The notes beneath the pieces were generated by a model. The model worked only from the letters and a program-made list of their open reading frames with translations. It ran no database searches and was not told the DNA's origin. This document shows positions 1 to 11,300 of a DNA stretch of 64,000 nt, piece after piece. The stretch's first letter is position 1; every line of letters starts with the position of its first letter. A program made the translations under genes and the position numbers. Origin of the DNA: Mauremys mutica (taxonomy: Eukaryota; Chordata; Testudines; Geoemydidae). The stretch is taken from NCBI RefSeq assembly GCF_020497125.1, contig NC_059082.1, positions 54,334,524-54,398,523 on the forward strand. Reading direction: 5' to 3'.

Positions 1-2133
1 ACAGCCTGGAAACTCTCCTAAAGCCTATCCCAGACCACAGACATTCTCCACGACATGACCAGCCACATCCCCATCAGGAGAGATCCTCAGGAGCATGGCC
101 AAGGAGCCCTCCAGTGGGGAATCTCTGGCTCAGGCACGCGGCAAAGGGCAGAGTAAGCTCTCAAGTGGGGAAGAGACCAACCAAAGTTAGAGAGCACGAA
201 AAGCTTGTCTGCCACCAGTTGCATAAACCAAATCCTGCAGCAGGATCCGAATGGCAGCCCACCACCTCCGTTTTCAAAGCTGTCCAGCCCTCCCCTGCTC
301 TGCCTCATACCTTCCCTCTAAGAGCCCACATGCTTTTAAAGCTTTCCTCAGAGCAACTATTCTTCCAGCATTTCCTCTCCACTGAATCCTCTTCTATTTG
401 TATGGAGCACTTGTAAAAATCGATGTGCAGAAGTGAACCTGGCTCCGAAAACCAGAGCAGTCACCAGAGCAGAATTTACTCGCTTGTGCTGTGCTCAATA
501 CTCCTAACCAAATGTTTTCCTTTGCCGCACCAGTGTCCGATTGCTATAATGCACATCGATTATGAGACAGTAATTAAATAAGTGTTCTCAAGGGGTTTGA
601 TTGCTCAGTTAAAGTCAGTAAATGCAAGTTAGCTCTGCCAGCAGCATTATACAGAGCAAGCACCGTCATTCTAGCATGGTCTGCCTTTTGTTTTACTGGT
701 GCAACACACGAGAGTGCATTAGTGCAACACACATTTCATTTTCCAGGTATTTGTGCAAGAGCAAATCTGGGAAAGAAACAGATCAGCTGCCCACACATAT
801 ACTGGAGGCTCCTCTAGGTGATAACCCACCAGGGCCCCTGTGTAGCACATACTCTAGTTAATATACCTGCATTTCAAGGACTGGTATTAGGTCAGGGCCC
901 TAGTGTGGGGATTGCGAGATCTGCACTGGAGCCTCCAGGAAGCCAGACAAGAGGGGACTGGTGACTTGCTCCCCTCTAGGATAAGTGGCCAGGGACTGAT
1001 GGGCATCCTGACACCCTCCCCATCCTGGGAGTGGAGGGCCCAAGAGATGCTTGGGGACCTGCTCCCAAGCGAAGGATGTGTGGGAGCATCCTGGGCACCT
1101 GCCTGTCAGTCCCAGATTACAAAGATTCTAGAAGGCAAAGGAATCGGGAATGGAATGTGAGAGCCAATGATACATTACACCCAGCTCTTGCGTGTAGGGG
1201 GGAGGGGCTGGGAAGGCCCAGACTTGGTTTGTCTCTCTCAGTTCATTCCCTGAGTGGCAGCTGGCAGGCACACGCAGCGCGCATCTCCCATTGGCTGGGC
1301 ACCTTCTGTTTCTAATGCTCAGATCTGTGTTAAATCCCACACAACGGCTTTTGGGTGTAGGACAGCATGTGCCCTCACACAGGCTTGTTGCACGCTGAGC
1401 TGAAAATTGCCACCATTCATACATGAGCCAAGTCACAGAGCGAGCGTCTAATTTCTTCCCCCTCCACGCACTGTCCTAGCCAGCAGTGGCTCACTGGCCT
1501 CACGGCAGTGGCAGCTGTGTGTCTGAACCCCCCGCTAGCCAGGTGAGATGGCCGGCCTGCCATCTGTGGCATCTCAACCCCAATATGCTCATTGCACTGC
1601 CTTCATTCCTGATCTCACCAACGGCAGCTTTACCACTCATTTCAGTGGGAGCTGGCTCTGGCCATGAACTTGGTAACTTCTCCAAAGGCAGCCCAGGGGT
1701 TGGGCCCCTTGAGCTCACTAGAGCCAAGCCATGCCAGGCTATTTGGCACTGGATTCTCCCATACGTGCTTACAGCCTGGCCTGTTCTAGTTGGTTCCAGA
1801 GGCTGCACTGAACCGTTATAGTCCAATTGCCTGGGTCTCTCTGCCGTTCACCTTCCCTCTGGGACTCGCCAGAGGGACTCTCAGAGGTTTGCTAGTGGAT
1901 CTGGTCCAATACTATTATGCCTCATTTTTAATCAATCTAGGATAAATATTGCTGACATTACCACATGCAGATGAACTGGGCACTGTTAAGCCTCGCTCTC
2001 CGATTGCGTCTCATTCCCCTCCATCACTCTCACTGTGCTATGCCAGGTGACCAGCACGCTCCGGCCGCGGGCTCACTGCACTTTGACAGGAGCAGAGAAC
2101 GGCAGCAGCCTCCTGCGGCCAGAAGTCTCTTAC
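1..2133 (-). other. ECI1 intron 6 (partial)
   Basis: This non-coding stretch follows the exon 6 donor. I looked for the C-terminal ECI1 exon on the minus strand and did not find it. No repeat family was recognised. Confidence 0.6.
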
Positions 2134-2312
2134 CTGGAATAGCTAACCACTGTGACATCACAGCAGCAGCCGTGCTCTGTACCTTCTCCTCTGGTACTAA
2201 CTGATCTACAAGGCCTATTTTGTGGGCCTCAGGCGGGGAGTACAAGAGCCCCAGCTCGAGGGAACGCTCTGTAGCTCGGTTTCCAATAGTGTTCACCATT
2301 GTATCCTTAAAC
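2134..2312 (-). CDS. ECI1: ECI1 coding exon 6
   Basis: The acceptor is tctcctag and the donor CCAG|gtaaga. The exon encodes FKDTMVNTIGNRATERSLEL through PPEAHKIGLVDQLVPEEKV to SQWLAIP. This is the helical segment preceding the C-terminal trimerisation helices. It ends in phase 1, which fits the AIPD junction of the family. Confidence 0.95.
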
Positions 2313-5300
2313 CTAGGAGAGAGGAGAGGAAACTCTCAGGTGGGGGAACGTGTAAAGAGCAGCAGTGAGACAGCAAAACAAAGAGCTGATGTTAAGTAAC
2401 CATCCTGTCCTCTCTCCAATCCCTCTTTGGAACTCACCTCTGCTGGGATGCCTTCAAACCACCCAGCAATAGTCAGGCAAGCATGCTGGCTGCTTTGCAG
2501 ACTGGCTGGTATCATCTGTGTCGCCTTGCAGTCCCCATCTGCAGCCACCCATACTCTCGCCTTATACTTTCATTGTAAGCTCTAAAAGGCAGGGGCTGCC
2601 TCTCTCTGTTACATGTATGTACAGCACCCAGCGCAATGGGGCTGGGACTCTATGCGCAACCCCCATAGTCCATGACTCTGGTGCCTCTGAATACACATTT
2701 CAGAGCAGCACTGCTCCCGTCCCCCCACATAAATACACTTGTCTGATTACAGTTAACATTACCAGAAAGGTGCAACAATACCCAGCTGCGTTTCGTTCAG
2801 GCCAATGCTGTATTTTGGGTTCTCCGCCATGATTCTGTAGTCACAGCACATGGCCATCAGACAGCCCCCTGCCGGACTGGACCCCTGGCGCAGAAAGGAA
2901 GAGACTGGGTCTAGTTAAATCTCCACAACGTGCTTCCAGTTCTAAAACACTCAGTCTCCTCTCACCATAACAACATCATTCTATTGCACACAGGACATGC
3001 TCAGAACAGCACTGGGGATAAGGCTTTGAAGTCATGTCCCTATAAATCTTCAAAGGAACATGGTCAGAGTAAAAAAAGGCATTAAAACAATTCCTGACAT
3101 ATATTATTATTTTTTTTAATTCTTTCCATTTTAACCCCCGCCCCCTCCATTTATGCGGTTCACTGTTTGAACTTTCCCAGCCTGGGAAATGAACTAGTCA
3201 ATTTCACCTCTGTTCCTTGTCAGTGTTACTCTCAGCTCTAGCAGGCGGCTGCCTTGTTTGGGTTGCAAAGGCTGCAGTGGAGTGGGGTGGGGTTTTCTTT
3301 TGTTTTTTTAAACCAAAAATATTTTTCCAAGGGGAATTTATATTTAAAAGCTCCAAGGAAACATTTCCATTGGCCTACGCCTTCGGGAAACCGACACTTG
3401 AGACCGTACGTGACCTGATGGTGTCGCTTTTTAAAAGTCCTAACTACCTCTTTTCCTCATACATTCAGCCTCGGAGAGAAAGTCAAGAGCACTTGCTAGT
3501 CGCAGAGATATGGCAGGTGCCAGCAGTTACTTTGTGGAAAAATAAAAGCGAGTGACCAAACAATACACAGAAATTGCATGTCTAAATATACAAATTCAGA
3601 ATGCATTTCTCCCTTGGCCAAGAATTACCAGTTGGGCCAAGAAACAATAACCAATTACTGCATATTAACTTATGTCAGTAGACATCTGAACTGCCCTTGC
3701 TATGGGAGTAACAGCACAGTGCAATCACCTCTTCCCTCCACAACGCCTGTAACATAGGAATGGCTTCTCCCCTCCTGCAGAGAAACCCTAGCAAGGAGCC
3801 AGAGGGGCAAGGAAACAAATCAGAGCTCATTTGATGGAGTTTCTAGGCAACCGTCTCCTCTAGTGGGAGGGCTTTGGTGGAGGTGAGGGGATGAAGGGGA
3901 GCTGGAAAGGAGGGAGAACCCAGGATCTAAGGAGCTCTCTGCTAGCTTCTCCCACACCCTGGCAACATGGCTTCTTCGGGTGTGATACCACTGCTGACCA
4001 TGTCCCTCAGTAGATGGGCAGCAGTAGCTCAGACCTAATGCTAGTCCAAGCAGCGTGAATTCCCAACCAAATTGCCATTTGCAAGTGCGGGCTGCGTCAG
4101 GGACAATAAAGCAAGAAGTACTAAGAATGGTGCTCCAGCCTTCCCTGTCCCTACAGTCCCTGGACTCATGGACTCCAAGAAAGGAGGGTCTCAGGATGGG
4201 GGAAAAAATCATGACAACACCATGAGTAGCCACTTTTTCCATGGTGCCCTCCCCAGCTAGCCATCAAGCCCTCCTGCACACACAGCATCTGCGATAACCC
4301 CGTTCTTAGACAGGGCTTCTTGGGGCTGGGCGCACTCTTTGCTATGTCTGTGCAGCAGAAACAAAGAATTCAATCAGAGCCAGCAGCCTACAGGAGATCC
4401 TGTTGTGACCTGTCACTTTAAGAGGCTGCTAAGACGACTAGCGAGCTGCATGTGCAATCGTGTGAGGCACCGAGGAGCTCAGGCTTCCTGTGCAGTGCTG
4501 AGCAAGTCCCACTGGAACCAGAGGGAGCTGAAAGTGCTCAGCACTTCCGAGGTGTAACGTATGGCCATCCACTCACTGCGATACACAAAACCATCTCGGA
4601 GTAACTGATTCATTCATGCCTGTATCTGAGAATCAGGAACAGAACCAATCTGCAACAGTAGGGACCCCTGCATATTTCTATGTGGAGGTGCATGTGAAAC
4701 ATACACGTGTATATTTTACGCACACACACACACACAGACCCTGTACACACTCTGGTGTTCGTACATAAAGCCTACTGCCTTTCCTGTCCCTGCCCCCACG
4801 GTACCAAGAAACCAAGGCAAGCGACTGACAATTGAGAGCCTTCTATGAAGTCAGGTATAAAGACGACTTGCATTGATAGCGGCTATTGTCACCATGTTGG
4901 ATTGGTACAGCCTGAGCCACATCTCCTGAACAGCCTTCCAGAACTCTGCATAGTGCTCTGTGCTCTTCCCATACATCTCCATAATATCCAGGCCAGCTGA
5001 GAAGATTTTGGGGGCACCCTAAAATAATGTAAGAAAAACATCAAATGTAGCGACTGACCTTTCAACTTGTTAGCAACATGGTCTGGTAGAACCTAACCTG
5101 ATCACGTGTGTACAAAACTCTGCACACAAATATCTTTATTATTTTGCAAATTTCCTAAGAGTTACCTTAACGGATAACTCAAGAGATCTTACCAGCAAGA
5201 AAAATAACAAAGAAACATACAAATAAAGGGGAAATTCATTTCTTTGGAATAATTATTTTTACTTAGCAATGCTTGTGGTTTATTTCTAATTTGATGCCAG

Positions 5301-8300
5301 AAAATGCCAGGTGAGTTTAAAAAAGAAAGAGGACAGAGTATTTCCCTCCCAAATCAGCCTGTTTTGTAGCCCATTTTATTTCTTTTCATTCTTGAAGGCC
5401 CCTGCAGCAATGACCTCCCTCAGGCAGAGGTGGCTCAATGCGACAGCCTTCAGAGCCTACCAATGCCATGCTCTGATATCGCCTGAACTGGTTGCTAGAG
5501 AGCAATATGGCTAAGCATGAAGCAAAGAAACAAACCGGGGTCCGGCACGAGTCACACCTTGCATATAGCAACACCTGGCACTACCGGCCAGCCAAGACTG
5601 GCCCTGTAAAGAGTATCCTCATTTCAGTGCAATACGTACTGATGTCAGGATGACCCCTCTGCAGCCTCGGTCGTTCTCCAGTTTCTCCAGGCTTATTAGA
5701 AACTCTGTTAGAAAGTCCAAGCTCAGGCTGTTCACAGGAAGGTTCTCCATCTTCATCACAGCTACCCCTGCACCACAGCAAACAGACGAATTAGAACCCA
5801 CTGGAGATGACCGTAGCAATGTGTGCCATGCCGCTAATTAGCACATTCCAGATCTCTGAATGTTCCCGAGACCAGACTGGATCAGGCCTGGATGCTAGCG
5901 TAGGAATCTTCCTCCAGGTCAGATTGGCAGAGACCCTGGGGGGTTTGCACCTTCCTTACAGGTTTAAACTAGCTGTGAATTCTCTGTAACTTAAAGTCTT
6001 TAAATGATGATTTAAGGACTGCAGTAACTCAGCCAGAAGTTAGGGGTCTATTACAGGAGTGGCTAGGTGAGGTTCTGTGGCCTGCATTGTGCAGGAGGTC
6101 AGACTAGATGATCACGATGGTCCCTTCTGACCTTAAAGTCTATGGGTAACTGGCCATGCCAGTTTACATAACTAAGCTGCTGGATTTTCTCCACCCGTAT
6201 CATGCCTGTTAGGGTATCTGGCATCTCTCTAGCTCCTCCCATGCAAAGATCTGTGCACTCCACTAATATCATTTTAGCCTCACAACACTCTGTGAAACAT
6301 TGTTCCCTGTCTGCAGATGGGGAGCGGAGGCACAGAAAGATATAAAGCCACAGTCACAGTGTGGCAGAACCCAGTTCTCCTGACTGCCCATCTTCTGGAA
6401 GAACCCCTTAAAATGCAACTCTATGTGAATTACGTTAACAAGAACTCGGGTGTTTCGAGCTCTGGCAGCTACCATCAAAAGGAGTAAACAGCACATCCCA
6501 TTGTTTCTAGCAGGTAAAGCTAGCAATGGCTTTCTCCAAAACACCTACTCAACATTCCTCCTGTACCACTAGCAGCTACCCACTGACTTCAGTGCAGTCT
6601 AGGCAGCAGGATCAGGCCCTTTAATCGCCAAGACTGGTATGGATTGTATTAAAGAGGGCTAAGACAGATTAGACAGGAGCTGGAGTGGAGAGGCTAGATT
6701 TTTTTGGTAAATATTGTTCTCTTGATTGTGGTCACGTTCCACTGACAGGCATCCAAGTGGGACTGTCTATGCTCACATAGAGAAGTGACACACACTCTGT
6801 ACTTTATGTATAGATCAGGGGTCGACAACCTATGGCACGTGCGCCAAAGACGGCACGCGAGCTGATTTTTAATGGCACGCTGCTGCCTGCTGGAGTCCCA
6901 TTAAAAATGCATGCCATTAAAAATCCTGACCAGCCCGGCCCGGCCCGCTCTTCTCCGCCTTCCGCTTCCCCCGCCCCGCGGGGGCAGAAGCTTGGTCCTG
7001 CCGGCTCCCCTGCCTCTTCCCTCCCCGTGGTGTGCTGGGTTCCTGCCCCTCCTCCGCCTCTCTGTCCCTCGATCAGCTGATTGCCCTTGCGAGGGAGGAG
7101 TTTGGGAAGGAGCAGAGTCACCGCTTGCTGTTTCCCGGGAAGGCAGAGAAGAAGCAGGGTCAGGGCCTTGGGGAAAGGGTGGTGGTGGAATAGAGGCATA
7201 TCCCCTCCAGCCCCCTGCCCTAATCCCCCCTCACACACAGCCCAGCCCTCTGCCCTGAGCCCTGACCCCATCCTCACACACACCCAGCCCTCTGCCCTGA
7301 GCCCGGCACACCCTCCATGCCCATGCCCTGAGCCCCGCACACACCCCAGGACTCTGCCCTTAGCCCTGTACCCCCCTCATACACACCTAACCCTCTGCTT
7401 GACTCCTTCACCACCCCCCCACAACCCCAGCCCTGACTCTGGCACCCCCACACATACCCATCCCCCCCCGCCCGACACCTGCACCCCCCTCACATGCCCC
7501 CAGCCCTCTGCCCTGACTCTTGCACCCCCGCCACATACCCAGCCCCCCACCCCATGCCCCCCCCATTCCCACCCCCCATCCTGAGCACCAAATGGGAGCT
7601 CCTGCACCCCCACCCCCCACCCATTCCCACCTACACCCCTCACACCAAATGGGAGCTGCCCAGGTAAGTGCCCCACACCTAAACCTCCTGCCCCAACCCT
7701 GAGCCCCCTCCATCATTCTAGCTCCTGGCCAGACCCTTACCCCCAGCCCTGTGCTCAATGCACTCCTACCCTCAGCTCAGTGCAGAGAGATGAAGAGAAT
7801 GGGCCAGAACCAGGGAGAAGGTAGGTACCCACTGTATGTGGGCAGGGCCGGCACCCCAGACTGGCAGCGGGCTGAGCGGGTCCAGCAGCCGGGATCCCGG
7901 CTGGCAGGAGCCGGCGGATGGAACCCTGAGCGGCAGTGGGTTGAGCCACTCAGTCCACTGCTAGTCTGGGGTCCTGGCCGCAGGCCCCGCTCAGCCCACA
8001 GCCGGTCTAGGTGAACAGAACCCCAGACCAGCAGTGGGCTGAGTGGGCCAGCGGCATAAGATCAACATTTTAATTTAATTTAAAATGAAGCTTCTTAAAC
8101 ATTCTGAAAACCTTATTTTACAAAACAACAATAGTTTACTTATATAATATATAGACTTATAGAGCGAGACCTTCTAAAAAACATTAAAACGTATTACCGG
8201 CACGCAAAACCTTAAATTAAAGTGAATAAATGAAGACTCGGCACACCACTTCTGAAAGGTTGCTGACCCCTGACATAGATTATTTGAGGTGTGCCTGTGA

Positions 8301-11300
8301 AGATCAGCATGGCAAACTGTGGTAGGGCTTAAGGCCTATTCCTTCATCCAAATGCGTGTACATGCAGAAGCCCATAGGCCTAAGTCACTGCAGGAGACAA
8401 GTTACATGCATGTTAAAACAATCACAGCAGCTTTTCTGGATCCATTACCAAGGGTACGTCTACACTACAAGACTATTTCGATTCATCTTAATTCGAATTT
8501 CTGGAATCGACCTAATGAAGTCGAAGTTGTGTATCCACAATAAATACACTAATTCGACAGTGTGAGTCCACATTAACGGGCGAAGCGTCGACTTTTGAAG
8601 CGGTGCACTGTGGGAAGCTATCCCACAGTTCCCGCACTCCCCGCCGCCCATTGGAATGCTGGGATTTCCCACCAATGCATGCTGGGGGGGGGAAATTGTG
8701 TGGAGGGTGGTTTTGGGTAACTGTCATCATTGAACCGTCAATCACGCCCAGCATCCCTCCCTGAAAGCACCAGCTGGCAATCTGTTCGTGCACTTTTCTT
8801 CTCAGTGACAGCGCGGGCGCCACAGCACTGCGAGCACGGATCCCGCTGCAGTTGTGGCCGCTGTCAGCTCCTCGCAACTTATCGTCCACCTCTTCCGCAG
8901 TCAGCTGCTGAGAAATTTGGCTAATTTTCAATGGTGCTGCGAGCAGTGGTGGACCATGGGGGACGTTTTACCAACATCAACGTCGGGTGGCCAGGCAAAG
9001 TTCATGACGCGCGTGTTTTCAGGAACTCTGGTCTGCTTAGACGCCTGCAGGAAGGTAGTTTCTTCCCGGACCACAAAATAATGCTTGGGATGTGCAGATG
9101 CCCATACTGATCTTAGGGGACCCAGCCTACCCGCTAATGCCCTGGCTCGTCACGCCCTATGCAGGCACCTTGCACAGCGACAAGGAAGTCTTCAAGTACC
9201 AGCGAGCAGCGTGAACTGTGACTGTTCAGTTTCTTCACAGAGAAGCTGAACCTGCCCGTTTCTTTACCAAGTTACTGTTGACTAGCCTCTGCAGTTACAT
9301 ACCCCGTCCACCCCGCTTCCCCAACTTCTAACACACATTTAAAAATTAAAGTACGTGCTCCACTGTAGCTTTACAACGGTGTCTTTATTGATGACTTTGC
9401 GTTAAAGGGTTGAAACTGGGACGCACACTGTGCTGGGTAGGGTGTGTGGTCATGTAAAGACCGCCTCTAAAGTCGAGGTTTGACATGCTCCCGCTCCCAG
9501 ACCGGTCAGCAGTGCCGGACTGGTTGTTTCAACAGATCCTGCCATCCCTCCTTTTTTGGACTCTGTGTGCGGGGGCTATGTGGCCTTGTTGCGGGGGAGG
9601 ACGGATACAGATTCCTCTGCTGCGTGGCTCTGCGGTCCATTACAGGGACCGTTGCATGACATCTGTAACCCCCCGCCCCCGCGACAAAGGCACGTACCAC
9701 CCCCAACGACAGAAAACCTGCAAACCACCTCCCATACCAGCTAACCGCCTACTGACTGCACTGTGTGTGTGACATGCTGCTGATCCAGCCCCCGTCTCTG
9801 TACCCTGCTAAAGGTGACTGTCCTATGCATTACACTACCCCCTCAACCACCCAACGACCCACCCAAGACATCTAACACAGCGTTGTGTAAAAAACCATGA
9901 CGGAAAAAGTAAGTAACAGAAAACTACTTTTAATAATCAACAACACAGTAAGGGAAGGACTTTTCAAAATGTAGTGACTGATAGCTTTTGGGTAATTTAA
10001 CACTGTCCTGTGGTGCAGTGACAGTTTTCACGGCCCCTGGTGACCCTCCTTCTTGTTATTTTTGATGAGGGGGGGATTGGAGTTTGAGGCGGGGGGGGGT
10101 TGCAGATACAGTGCAGGGGGGCTCTGTCTTCCTGCCTGCGGTCCTGCAGAACATCGACAAGGCGCCTGAGCGTGTCCGTTTGCTCCCTCATTAGTCCAAG
10201 CAGCGTTTGAGTCGCCTGCTGGTCCTCCTGACGCCACCTGTCCTCCCGTTCGCAGAGTGAGCAGTGCTGCTGAGTGAGGTTCTCCCTCCACTGGCTCTGC
10301 TGGTCCGCCTCGGCTCTGGAGCAGCCCATAAGTTCAGCAAACATCTCGTCCCTTGTCTTTTTCTTACGCCTTCTAGTTTGCGCCATCAACTGTGAGGGGC
10401 ATGGTGGATCAGGTCGTGATACAGTTGCACCTGTGTGATGTCAAAAAGGTAGTGAATTTCTTACAATGATACATTTTTTAAACAAAGAAACATAGTCTAC
10501 TCGGTGTCTGTGAACAAGAGTATGCACAGCACCTGTCTCATGCGCACTCACTAATGGAAAGTTCGAGTTCTCTGAATGCGCTTTCATTGCCTGGGGTATT
10601 GGGCTGCAGATCAGAGAACCTTTGCAGGAAAGAAGAATTCGTGTAGCAGCAAGGCATGGTAAGCCAAACACTTTTGGATTCATAGAAGTGAATGTTCAGC
10701 TCTGTCCTCTTGATGCAGGCAATCCTGAAAGCATAAACTCGGCCCCTGTTGCACCCCCTCGCGACTGTTCACTGGGAAAGATCCCTGTATGCTGCCGCTC
10801 TGTAGACTGCAGCACATGGCTGTTAAGTGAGGCTTCTTGTTATGCAAAGGAACAGTTAAGCGCTCCCATTACTAATAGTACCCCAATTACTCTAATTTCA
10901 TGCAGGAGTGTGCGAGAGAGATCACCCTGAGGAGAGTCTCACGGGCAGAGAGAGCGCGCATGCTTGAAGAAAGCCACCACAACCCAGGGGCCTACTCTGC
11001 CATGCTTGTGAGGGCAATGGTCCCGGAGTTCCAGCTTATAGCATGGCACGGCAAAGTGTGCTACCTCGGGGCACACGATAAGCTAGCTCTGCCAAGGAAC
11101 CTCCTGCATAGACTTTCAGATTACCTCCAGGAGAGTTTCCTGGAGATCTCTTATGAAGATAAAAGTTCCATCCCCCTGTATGTAGACCTTCTGTTCTCCT
11201 AATGTCTCTCCCTGTTTAGTTACTAAAAAAATGTTAACTCGTTGGTCTTAGCTGCTTTTAATAAATAAATGTTAACTTGTTTAAAGCACTTACCGACTGA

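Noticed and set aside
1..2133. Search for the final ECI1 exon
   Set aside because: No minus-strand stretch resembles the C-terminal helices; the exon should lie outside the window.
2336..2548. 70-codon minus-strand frame between ECI1 exons 5 and 6
   Set aside because: It does not fit the ECI1 reading phase, and exons 5 and 6 join directly within one Trp codon.
6804..7758. Frames rich in Pro or Gly within the hAT element at 6816
   Set aside because: They follow CCCTGACCCC-type C-rich repeats and have no domain.
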